This document shows positions 23,487-31,165 of a stretch of 37,298 nt of DNA, in pieces; the first letter of the stretch is position 1; every line of letters begins with the position of its first letter. The stretch is taken from positions 1 through 37,298 of the IMG/VR virus record IMGVR_UViG_3300025030_000273; one strand, 5' to 3'. Both the position numbers and the translations under genes were made by a program. Source of the stretch: a virus. Below the pieces are notes generated by a model. It had not been told where the DNA came from. It searched no databases and worked only from the letters and a program-made list of their open reading frames with translations.

Positions 23487-23608
23487 TATTGTTTCCCTCC
23501 GAGTTTGTTTGCGCCTTTGAGCCCCTCAATACCGGAAGAATTAAAATCCTTCTGATTTGTGGAGGTGGTATTTGTTCCCACTTTCAAAGTTGCGCCCTGC
23601 TTTGGCAT
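23486..23608 (-). CDS. small hypothetical head-module protein
   Basis: 40 residues from the ATG at 23608 with GAAGG six bases upstream; a longer frame to 23707 would cross the terminator at 23700-23736 and is unlikely. The product is Gly/Asn/Lys-rich (MPKQGATLKVGTNTTSTNQ). It shares one base with the next start. It may be a small structural protein. Confidence 0.45.
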   Translation of the reverse strand: MPKQGATLKVGTNTTSTNQKDFNSSGIEGLKGANKLGGKQ

Positions 23609-23699
23609 ATCGAACCTTCGTTTAGGAATCTTATTTGAGCAATGACTGCCCAATACCACGGAATCAATGTCGCAGTTGGGCGAAGTGCGACACTTTTTG

Positions 23700-23736
23700 A
23701 AAAACAATAAAAAAGCCGGAACATTTCTGTTCCGGC
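23700..23736 (-). terminator. intrinsic terminator after the portal gene
   Basis: GCCGGAAC (23715-23722) and GTTCCGGC (23729-23736) form an 8-bp stem with a 6-base loop, followed on the minus strand by T-rich sequence. It separates the terminase-portal block from the following head genes. Confidence 0.85.
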
Positions 23737-23763
23737 CAAATCCTCTTCAATGTTTTGTTAGAG

Positions 23764-25917
23764 TTATACAGTCTCGCTTACAGCTGGACGTTTTGAGCAT
23801 CGGCAACGGGGATGGACTGTTATTTTTGGGCAATCATCTATATCGTAAGTTCCTTCCAAAGCCTGACAGATCGGGCAGGCATCCGGTGCCGCAACAAAAT
23901 CAACTTTTTTCAAATCCCATGCCTTCCATTCATTGGTTTTAGCCGCCTCGGCTGCATCACCCATCTCGGTTCTTGCCAGTCGCTCCCAACTTGAATTCTG
24001 ATCCCCGAAAAGCTTATTCAGCCGTTCGGCTACATTGAGCGGATTTGTACCGGCAAGAGTGTGTGCCTGCATTTCGGTGATGATCTTGTCCTTAACAGCG
24101 CGGGTGGCGTTATCTTTTACTCGCTCGAAACCATTGCGGATCAGTTCGTCGTAAATCTCCTTATTTTTGATGATGTCGAGAATCGGCCGATCTTTGCCGA
24201 TCATCTGTGCCGCCTGGATCAGCCCCAGGCTGTAGGACTCCCCATAATACATCTTGAGAGGTGAATCGGGATTGTCGAAGGCATAGTTTCCCGTGTAATC
24301 CTCCATGGCCTGAAGCACCTGAGCACGCTGTTCCTCGGAAAAGGTAAACGCATCATCTCCAGGAGCTTTAGTCATGCCAAGAGCGATGCTCGTCGGATCG
24401 AGTTTGCAGATAGTGAAGAGTTTTACTGCAAATTCGCGCCAATCAGCTTTTAGCCGATTTTCATAAGCGGTTTCTACTTTGTCTAATTGCGGCCATGGAA
24501 AAGGCCTGGTTTCCTTGCTGCCGTGGAACATCTTCCCGGCTCCGGGGAAATGCTCATGACCGCACCCACAGGCTGATTTTTTAGGAGTGTTTACGGTGAT
24601 AGTTTCCTGAGGTTTGGCAGCACTGCCCATCTGATCAGCCTGGGCATTGAGGAAACGAGCCTGCGCCTGTGCAACCAGGTCGCGGAGATTCGGAGTTTCA
24701 AAGACAATGCCCCAATCTCCGGGCCTATCAAGAGAGGTGGTGATCGTTTTCCACGAACGCCCCCGCATTTTCAGCATGATTGACAACATACGGATCAATT
24801 CGGGCAGCATGGCCAGCTGCCTGATTTTGGCATCCTGTAAAGCCGCTTCCACTTCCAAGCCAGCCATACCCTGAACTGTTTTGCTGCCGATTCCCAACAT
24901 CCAGGCAGGCAGGCCGGTCTTGCTGACGATCTGCTCGAGTACATGACGGGCCGGTATTTCCAATTCCAATACCTGACTATCCGCACCGATGACCTTTATT
25001 TCCATTGAGGCATCAGTATTGACTGCGCTGATAAAGTCGGCACTCTTGCCGGCGCGTTTGGCTCTGATTGCGGAATCAAAATCTGTCTGTATCTTCAAAC
25101 GGCGGGCTTCAAGAGTATCGCCGGTCAAATCCTTTTTATTGGTTTTGTAATTGACGTGATAGGAAGGGTCTCCAAACCGCTCCCAGACGTTGCCCAGACT
25201 GTTCTGCATGGTCATGAGCAATTTAGAGCAGAACTCCATGGACCGCATCAGCGAGACTCCGTAGGGGTCGGAATTTTCGTTATTGATGGAAAAATACATT
25301 TTGTTGGCCGGATTGAGTTTTGCCTCCCAGCCGGCATTAGTTTGAACTGCCTGGTTATAGTTGGCGTTGATGATCCGCTCCACCAATGTGCCGGGCGAGG
25401 AATAGCGAGTGACGCCTGCGGGGATAAAGCTGTTGGCGTATCGGTACCATGGCTCGGTTGTACCCTCGGCTGTCCGCCGGAAAATAATCTGCTTGGAATC
25501 CGGTACCCGCAGACCCGCAATGTCATCAAATTTAGGGGTAGCAAGAAACTCGGGCAGGGCAAAACCCTGTTCAAATACCTCATTGGTGAAGTTTTCCAAA
25601 AATGCATGAATGCCACGCTGGTGATCATTCACCGGGACACTTAGACAAAAATCTTCCAATTCCTTCACCAGGGCCGCATTGTCACCAATGATTTTGACGG
25701 TGCCATTCAGGCTGATCAGCCGGCGGATCGCCGAATCAATGATCGGAATACCTTCCCGCAGCGCCTCGTAAAAATCTCCCGAAACCTTTCGCAGGTAGTA
25801 ATCCTGAAACCAAGGAGTGAGCGGGCCTTGAGCTGCCGTGTTGGCATACTGGCTTTTGTTGATGGAGATATCAGTCGGGGCCTTAGCTCTGCCTATTTCA
25901 AATCCGAATAGTTTCAT
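23764..25917 (-). CDS. portal-MuF fusion protein (DUF935 portal + head morphogenesis domain)
   Basis: 717 residues. About 1-445 is a Mu gp29-type portal (DUF935), with motifs such as SNGTVKIIG-like strands and LPAWMLGIGSKTVQG. A Cys/His-rich linker (CGCGHEHFPGAG) joins it to a C-terminal Mu F/SPP1 gp7-like domain ending in the C-x2-C ... HPRCRC signature (CPICQAL, VHPRCRC). In Mu these are two proteins. Fusion fixes them at a one-to-one ratio. The ATG overlaps a small upstream gene. The portal forms the DNA channel. Confidence 0.88.
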   Translation of the reverse strand: MKLFGFEIGRAKAPTDISINKSQYANTAAQGPLTPWFQDYYLRKVSGDFYEALREGIPIIDSAIRRLISLNGTVKIIGDNAALVKELEDFCLSVPVNDHQRGIHAFLENFTNEVFEQGFALPEFLATPKFDDIAGLRVPDSKQIIFRRTAEGTTEPWYRYANSFIPAGVTRYSSPGTLVERIINANYNQAVQTNAGWEAKLNPANKMYFSINNENSDPYGVSLMRSMEFCSKLLMTMQNSLGNVWERFGDPSYHVNYKTNKKDLTGDTLEARRLKIQTDFDSAIRAKRAGKSADFISAVNTDASMEIKVIGADSQVLELEIPARHVLEQIVSKTGLPAWMLGIGSKTVQGMAGLEVEAALQDAKIRQLAMLPELIRMLSIMLKMRGRSWKTITTSLDRPGDWGIVFETPNLRDLVAQAQARFLNAQADQMGSAAKPQETITVNTPKKSACGCGHEHFPGAGKMFHGSKETRPFPWPQLDKVETAYENRLKADWREFAVKLFTICKLDPTSIALGMTKAPGDDAFTFSEEQRAQVLQAMEDYTGNYAFDNPDSPLKMYYGESYSLGLIQAAQMIGKDRPILDIIKNKEIYDELIRNGFERVKDNATRAVKDKIITEMQAHTLAGTNPLNVAERLNKLFGDQNSSWERLARTEMGDAAEAAKTNEWKAWDLKKVDFVAAPDACPICQALEGTYDIDDCPKITVHPRCRCSKRPAVSETV

Positions 25918-26036
25918 GCGGTCACCTTTTTGCGCTTAGTAGCCGTAGCAGCACGGCGTTCATGCCTATTAGCCGCGGGCCGAGTGGCTGGCGCCAGAAT
26001 AAGATTATTGACCCCACCTAAAATGACGATCTGCAT
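25914..26036 (-). CDS. small basic protein between terminase and portal
   Basis: 40 residues with an ATG closely preceded by GGAG and a TGA that overlaps the portal ATG. The C-terminal half is strongly basic (ANRHERRAATATKRKK). The N-terminal half is hydrophobic (MQIVILGGVNNLILAPA). Coupling suggests it is translated. Function is unknown. Confidence 0.5.
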   Translation of the reverse strand: MQIVILGGVNNLILAPATRPAANRHERRAATATKRKKVTA

Positions 26037-26045
26037 TGATTCTCC

Positions 26046-27977
26046 TTAGCCACAAGCAAATAGATCTTCGGTCTCTACACCCAGAACGCCGGCAAGCTTA
26101 GCCTGACGCTGTGAATCAATAAGATGGTCATTGTCCTTGCTATATATCCGCTGGCGTTCGCCCTGTCGGCAGGTGTGGTTGGTGTAGGCGGTGATGATGT
26201 CCTGATCTGCTGGGTATTCGACTTCTTGACGCTGTACTCTTCGGACAATCCACTCGGTGGCGAGCTCTTTGAGAGTTATTTTGGCTGGTTTACCGCTTTT
26301 GCCGTCCAAAATCTCATTGCTTTCTTCGTCAATGTGATCAGTTGTTGACTGAAACATGAAGCCTTTTAGCCGGTCGTCATAGTCCTTATGCGCGTACAGC
26401 TGGGTGCCTTGGAGACTATGGGCAACAGCAGAACCGGCATTTCCGTGGTCAGTTCCCCATGAAATTGATTCCTTTGGCCCGAATAGATCATCCATGGCAT
26501 CAAGCGCCTGCTCTTGCTGGTCATAGGTAACCTGTTTCAGCTGTAATCTGGCCACCAGGCGGTCACGCTTCCCGATCACATTCCAAATTGTTATCTCGGT
26601 TGGATCAGGTGAAAAACCGAAGTCACCCCCTCCAAGTTTTTTGCCGGGGACTGCATTAAAGAAACTCCGGATCAAGCGTTTAAAATCGCTATCCCCATTT
26701 GCATCAAAATCAAAGAAGGTGCCGGCAGTGTAGGTTTCGTCCACCAGCGTCTTGTGCCGCGGGGTTGGCCCATCGTTGCCAATTTCGTAATCACAGCGGT
26801 AGCCTTCGGCAGTTACGCCGCCTTTCCCGGGATCAACGATAATCTTCAGACAGCGATATTCGGGGATATCCTTCACGCACTGCTTGAACTGGTGCCACGG
26901 GAAAACGGTATTAACTGGATCCCCATGCTCACCATCCACGTTGTGCCTGAAGTCCGGGCCATCCTCGCCACCATAGCGGCTGATATAGTACTTCTTACGC
27001 TGCGGGCTCCAATATGGAGCTGGCATCATCCGTTTGCTCCAACGATACCGGGTAAAAAGCAGTTCCTTGGGCATATCGCTGTCTTTGTCGCTAATCTGCT
27101 TATCGCTGGTCAGTCCTTGGTTATCAGCAGCGGGCCATGTGGTCTCGGCGCACTCGGTCAGCTTATAATATTCAGTTTCACGGTCGCCATCAGGCACCGA
27201 ATAAATACGGGCCACACAACCAGGCTTGACCGCGCGCCAAAACTCGGACCACGTTTTTTTGTTCTTATCCTTGGCCGCTTCATCCTTCATGACGTAGGTG
27301 CGGGCATGTACTCCGCGGTAGGCATTGCCGTCATGGCCAGAGGGGCGGAAATCAAGCTTGAAACCGGTCTGAAATTTGAATTTTGTATAAGGCTGTTTTT
27401 TGTAAGGCCTGATCAATCCGTTATAAAGCACGGGGTTATAATCCAACTGTTCAAGCATCGCCTCGATAATCTCGTCCAGGTGTATTTGCAAGGGTGCCCC
27501 GATCAAGCCAGAGCCACCGCGCGCGGTAAAATGCTTCCAGGTGCCCCAAGCGACAATCTCGCGAGTTTTGCCAACCTCGGCGCCGTCCTGGTGAACTACG
27601 CTGCCGGGATCCATCAGGCTGGGGATTTGATAATCAAAAAACTGGTAGGGGTCTTTATGATCTGGATCTTCAGGCTCGCGCAGAAAAGCAGTGCACCACA
27701 GGAGCGGGTCGGAGCTGATAATGGCAAGCTGGAAATACATTAAGCGTTCGTGGCGGTCTTTCCCTTGAATGCCTAGATCAACTGGATATTCATCCCGGGC
27801 AATCTGCTGCCAGCTCCAATCAATTTCCTTCAAGGTCCTGTCAAAATACTCCTGAGGAACTATGATTCCCTTGCCAAGATCAGCCGGATCGTAAAGCGGC
27901 TCCATTGGAGGAATTACAATAATGCCAGGATAGGGGACCTTTTCGAGTTGGTCCGTGGAAGGATTGAGCAGAATCAC
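26046..27977 (-). CDS. terL: terminase large subunit
   Basis: 643 residues. The ATPase part contains a Walker A-like DGAEVGKT (131-138) and a Walker B-like TYVMKDEA (near 229). The nuclease part has GGGDFGFSPDPTEI and a late DSQRQAKL-type segment. It packages DNA through the portal. The deviating Walker A is typical of Mu-like terminases. The start overlaps the small subunit stop. Confidence 0.88.
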   Translation of the reverse strand: MILLNPSTDQLEKVPYPGIIVIPPMEPLYDPADLGKGIIVPQEYFDRTLKEIDWSWQQIARDEYPVDLGIQGKDRHERLMYFQLAIISSDPLLWCTAFLREPEDPDHKDPYQFFDYQIPSLMDPGSVVHQDGAEVGKTREIVAWGTWKHFTARGGSGLIGAPLQIHLDEIIEAMLEQLDYNPVLYNGLIRPYKKQPYTKFKFQTGFKLDFRPSGHDGNAYRGVHARTYVMKDEAAKDKNKKTWSEFWRAVKPGCVARIYSVPDGDRETEYYKLTECAETTWPAADNQGLTSDKQISDKDSDMPKELLFTRYRWSKRMMPAPYWSPQRKKYYISRYGGEDGPDFRHNVDGEHGDPVNTVFPWHQFKQCVKDIPEYRCLKIIVDPGKGGVTAEGYRCDYEIGNDGPTPRHKTLVDETYTAGTFFDFDANGDSDFKRLIRSFFNAVPGKKLGGGDFGFSPDPTEITIWNVIGKRDRLVARLQLKQVTYDQQEQALDAMDDLFGPKESISWGTDHGNAGSAVAHSLQGTQLYAHKDYDDRLKGFMFQSTTDHIDEESNEILDGKSGKPAKITLKELATEWIVRRVQRQEVEYPADQDIITAYTNHTCRQGERQRIYSKDNDHLIDSQRQAKLAGVLGVETEDLFACG

Positions 27978-28759
27978 TCAGTTCCCTTTTTTTCTTTCGC
28001 GCGGGCGAGACCACCAGCCGCGGCACTGAAAATAGTGGCCAGTGTTTCCTTGGTATCGTCGTCTGTTTTCTTTCTTTCAAGCGCTGCAGGCGTGATCATG
28101 AAGTCTGGCAGGGTCACACCAACCGCTTTGAGCAGATTAGCGAGGGCCAGCAAGGAAGGATTGGGTTTGATGGCATAACCGATTACCTTGCCATTCTTGT
28201 CCATCTTTTCATCCTTCATATAGACGCCGAATTCCAGAATACTCCCCTGCAGCTCGTCTATTACCTGTAAGGACTGCCCCAACTGCAGGGAAACAACATC
28301 CTTAAGGTCTGACAGGTCTCCATTGCTAACCGCGCGGGAAACAGCCTCGACACAGGCAAGCATGTATTCCTTATCCAGACATTGCTGCCCGGGCTGAGTG
28401 GCGCCATCATCAACCAGGGTGCAAGGATATTGCTGGCAGGTAGATTTGCAGGGTTTACCAAGGTTAAGGATGCGAGTCCGGGCATGTAGGCCATGCTTCC
28501 AGGCATTTTTGGAGCTGGATGCTTTACCGGCTTCCGTTGTCGGGCCGGTAGAGAGTGCTGCGGCGTCCCGGCGCTGTTGGAGTGCCTTCGGGGTGAGTGT
28601 GTAGGGGCGTTTCTTGACGCGCAGGCGTTCAAGAGTGGGATCAGGCGCATCATCGTCAATATCCCGGAGGAGTTGTTCGTATTCGTGGAGTAAGCCAGGC
28701 TCACCATTATCAATAAGCCGGCGAAGTTCGGCAAGTCTGCTTGTTTTGTCTTCACTCAT
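27974..28759 (-). CDS. terminase small subunit (probable)
   Basis: 261 residues from the ATG at 28759 with AGGAGGG ten bases upstream. It has the phage motif STGPTTEAGKASSSKNAWKH and a C-terminal helical part (PSLLALANLLKAVGVTLP) like small subunit proteins. A C-x3-C-x4-C cluster (CKSTCQQYPC) sits in between. It is first in the late operon and overlaps the large subunit start. Its ribosome site is inside a terminator-type hairpin. Confidence 0.65.
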   Translation of the reverse strand: MSEDKTSRLAELRRLIDNGEPGLLHEYEQLLRDIDDDAPDPTLERLRVKKRPYTLTPKALQQRRDAAALSTGPTTEAGKASSSKNAWKHGLHARTRILNLGKPCKSTCQQYPCTLVDDGATQPGQQCLDKEYMLACVEAVSRAVSNGDLSDLKDVVSLQLGQSLQVIDELQGSILEFGVYMKDEKMDKNGKVIGYAIKPNPSLLALANLLKAVGVTLPDFMITPAALERKKTDDDTKETLATIFSAAAGGLARAKEKKGTE

Positions 28760-28806
28760 AAAAAAAAGCCCTCCTGGGTGGATTCTTTTCCACGCCATGC
28801 AGGGCT
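28760..28806 (-). terminator. terminator-type hairpin masking the terS ribosome site
   Basis: AGCCCT (minus strand, 28806-28801) pairs with AGGGCT (28772-28767). Inside, GTGGA (28793-28789) pairs with TCCAC (28782-28778). Eight T (28767-28760) follow on the transcribed strand and end just before the ATG. The Shine-Dalgarno AGGAG lies in the 3' arm. It is thus both a terminator for upstream transcripts and a possible block to translation of the first late gene. Confidence 0.75.
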
Positions 28807-28847
28807 TCTTACCAGATTTAAAGGTCTTATTTAGGCAGGTAGGGACA

Positions 28848-29135
28848 TTATTTCGGTTTGTTTGTACTCACGCCATGAATTATCCTTCTCACCTGCCGGC
28901 ACTTCAGACGATATTTTATAGCCAGTTCCTCATAATTAAATCCGGTGAACTCATTTTGAAGCCGGCGGTTTCTCTCCGATCGGTAAAGATCCTGCAAATC
29001 AGGGAAGGTCAGGCGGAGACCTCCGACCGTTTCCACCATGACCTTGATTATCAGAGGGGCCATATTCCCGAACTCGCGTTGGAACCTGCCAAACAGTTCT
29101 TCCACCGCTTCCTGGTTGCCGGATCTAGTCATCAT
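28848..29135 (-). CDS. Mor-family late transcription activator
   Basis: 95 residues. Central GGLRLTFPDLQDLY and the C-terminal helix-turn-helix (FTGFNYEELAIKYRLKCRQV then RRIIHG) match the Mor/C family of Mu, which activates middle or late promoters. It is encoded just upstream of the late operon and overlaps the preceding recombinase gene by four bases. This suits activation of the terminase-to-fibre operon. Confidence 0.78.
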   Translation of the reverse strand: MMTRSGNQEAVEELFGRFQREFGNMAPLIIKVMVETVGGLRLTFPDLQDLYRSERNRRLQNEFTGFNYEELAIKYRLKCRQVRRIIHGVSTNKPK

Positions 29136-30100
29136 CCCTCCTCGATCTCGTTAAACCGCTTGTCAGGTATTGCCGTTCTCCGTAGGTGCCGGTCGCTTAC
29201 TGCTATGTAAGGAATGGTGGTTTTCGGGTCCTCATGCCCCAGGGCAAGCTGGACCATCAACAAATCCATGTGATTGATACCGCAGCCGCAGCGCGGGCAC
29301 TTATCATCACCACTGTCATAAAGATCGCTGGCAAAGGTCGACCGCATTTTGTGAGCAAACACATCGGCGGAATCAAGGCCCACAATCTTGGCATATTTTT
29401 GAAGGATATCCTGGGCGCTATCGACACTTAGCCGGGTGTAATGCTGGCCTTTCAAGCGAATGAACAACGCATTATGACCGGCATCTATTGTTTGCCTAAC
29501 TAGGATCCAATCACGAAGGGCTTTAGATGGGTTGCGCCGTAAGGTGATGGTGCGGTCTTTGTTGTTTTTTCCGGCCTTGAATTGCAAGCGGATGTAGCCG
29601 CCAGTATCATTGAGTTGATTCAGATCCAGATTACATAATTCAGAAACGCGGGGGCCGGCGGCATAAAGCGTTTTCAGAAGGGCCAGATCACGCAACCCCA
29701 TCAACTTTTCCTTGTCCGGAGCCCCAAACAATAAGCGGAGTTCTTCCGTGCTGAATTTTTGCGGCTGGCTCGCCTGAATCCGAGGGGAGGGGACTGCTTT
29801 GGTCGGATCCGCTGCGCGGTGACCAGCGTAAACCAGCCACCCAAAGAATGAACGCAGGGCTGAGAGCTTTGATGCGCGGCTTTTGTTGCTGACATTCCCA
29901 AAATCATAGAACAGAGCTTTCATCCATTGTTCAATGTCAGCCATCTCCACTGATTGTATGTCAAAAACGAGCTGAGAGGCCAGCCAAGCGAAGAACGAGC
30001 GGGTAACCTTGGCATACTGTTCCACTCCTCGCGCTTGCCTTCCACGGACGATAAAGAGCCATTCCATCCAATCTGCTATGAGCCGTTCAATCTCGTTCAA
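29132..30100 (-). CDS. second tyrosine recombinase, XerC/D-like, with Cys-rich insertion
   Basis: 322 residues if it starts at the TTG at 30100 after a GGGGGG tract; an ATG at 30067 is an alternative, and the longer frame crosses the G-rich repeats. A SAM-like domain precedes the catalytic part with R in AAGPRVSELCNL, a Lys near KNNKDRT, H-x2-R in FAHKMRSTFA, H in LALGHEDP and Y in TTIPYIAV. Between HxxR and the second His is a C-x2-C-x-C stretch (DKCPRCGCGINHMD) absent from ordinary XerC. It is co-transcribed with the late activator, so it may act on replicated DNA. Confidence 0.8.
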   Translation of the reverse strand: MNEIERLIADWMEWLFIVRGRQARGVEQYAKVTRSFFAWLASQLVFDIQSVEMADIEQWMKALFYDFGNVSNKSRASKLSALRSFFGWLVYAGHRAADPTKAVPSPRIQASQPQKFSTEELRLLFGAPDKEKLMGLRDLALLKTLYAAGPRVSELCNLDLNQLNDTGGYIRLQFKAGKNNKDRTITLRRNPSKALRDWILVRQTIDAGHNALFIRLKGQHYTRLSVDSAQDILQKYAKIVGLDSADVFAHKMRSTFASDLYDSGDDKCPRCGCGINHMDLLMVQLALGHEDPKTTIPYIAVSDRHLRRTAIPDKRFNEIEEG

Positions 30101-30190
30101 AATCCCCCCGCGCCCCCCGCTTTTAGAATTAAATCCGTATTTTTTGCCTTCTGACACTTGAAAACCCCCTGCACCCCCGCATTTAAAAAG
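30097..30190. repeat. G/C-rich direct repeat upstream of the second recombinase
   Basis: Two imperfect copies about 60 bases apart, each an A-rich edge then C5-6, GC, C5-6, GC and T/A-rich edge (30097-30129 and 30158-30190). They lie exactly at the start of the recombinase gene. They could be its binding site or a regulatory element. No function is proven. Confidence 0.45.
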
Positions 30191-30639
30191 GGTTTTAGAG
30201 AATGGGCTCGATAATTGTGAGCTATAGGGGGGTGGTTTGACCAAGCCTGTTCAGCTTTTTGATGGGGGGTGGTCTCATCGGTTTTATCTCCTGGCCTATC
30301 ATTGAATTTATGATGATGTGAGAAGGTACCTATCAAAATTGAAACTGAATCCTTGTGACACTGGTGGAGAGCGATTGACTGACTCTCACTAGACCACGCC
30401 CTACTGAGATACTTGATTCCGTCAATCCAGTTCGATTCAAGCTGGTTTTTATCTGACCCTCGACCACAGCCTGCACAGGGAATGTATGAAGCCTTATCGG
30501 TACTGACGGAGAAGCTTGATTACTTACTAAAAGAAATACTCCATCAAATACCTTTTTTAGGGACTAACTAACGCCTGCGGCTGGCTGATCCCTGGAACTG
30601 ATATACGAAAGTCTAAGCGATTCGTCTGAGCCAGGGGTG
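30191..30639. other. non-coding stretch without clear features
   Basis: No convincing long gene. A 29-codon plus-strand frame (30482-30571, MYEALSVLTEKLDYLLKEIL) has protein-like composition but only a weak ribosome site. The region leads into the iteron origin and may hold control sequences for replication. Confidence 0.4.
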
Positions 30640-30830
30640 TATTTTAGCTTTCACCACTTTCACCACTTGCCGCAGATGCCCAATCTATGCTAGTTTACGC
30701 ATTGGTGAAAGCTAAAAATACGCTGGAACTTTCACCAGACTTTCACCAGACTTTCACCAGACTTTCACCAGACTTTCACCATAACTAACTAACTGAAATA
30801 ATTAATAAATATATAGTAAATGGTGAAAGT
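30640..30830. other. replication origin with iterons
   Basis: TTTCACCA occurs seven times in one direction: two in tandem as 9-mers (30649-30666), four as exact 11-mers TTTCACCAGAC (30730-30773) and a fifth partial copy (30774-30781). It occurs twice inverted (30703-30710 and 30821-30828). One inverted copy and the first direct copy form a 15-bp inverted repeat (30642-30656 with 30703-30717). A 40-base A/T-rich stretch (30781-30820) between copies suits duplex opening. It is adjacent to the primase-helicase gene, which in P4-like systems also binds iterons. Confidence 0.8.
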
Positions 30831-30937
30831 AGTAAGTGTTTCAAAAAAATGCCCCGGCACCCTGAAAAACGCTAAGCAAAAAAAATGATGATGTTGCAAA
30901 AACACCACGCTTTTCAGCTGACCTTCTCTCCTCATTG

Positions 30938-31162
30938 TTAGAACGGAATACATAGTTCGAATAGATCCGCCAGAATCATTTCGAGATTTAAGGCTATAAC
31001 GTTCAACCTCCGATGCCTCACCATGTCTTTCCGCTTGAAAGCCTCCTTGGCACGTTTCCGCGCCAGCTTTGCCCGAGCATCATACTTCCAATATATTTCA
31101 TCCAACTCTTTATCAATCTCCTGCAGCGTCAAATCGTCTCTAATAAACTTGAATTTAGTCAT
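30938..31162 (-). CDS. small helical protein downstream of the primase-helicase
   Basis: 74 residues, basic and helical (DDLTLQEIDKELDEIYWKYD, then LARKRAKEAFKRKDMVRHRR). It starts four bases after the primase-helicase stop and is next to the origin. A role in replication control or DNA binding is plausible but unproven. Confidence 0.6.
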   Translation of the reverse strand: MTKFKFIRDDLTLQEIDKELDEIYWKYDARAKLARKRAKEAFKRKDMVRHRRLNVIALNLEMILADLFELCIPF

Positions 31163-31165
31163 AGA

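Noticed and set aside
28760-28798. An earlier start for the small terminase (13 extra residues, ATG at 28798)
   Set aside because: It would place coding sequence through the hairpin and T8 tract and has no good ribosome site.
30097-30336. A 79-residue minus-strand frame upstream of the second recombinase
   Set aside because: Low-complexity ends, no ribosome site, and it runs through the C-rich repeats in a different frame.
30482-30571. A 29-codon plus-strand frame starting MYEALSVLTEKL
   Set aside because: Protein-like composition but too short, weak ribosome site and no neighbour on the same strand.
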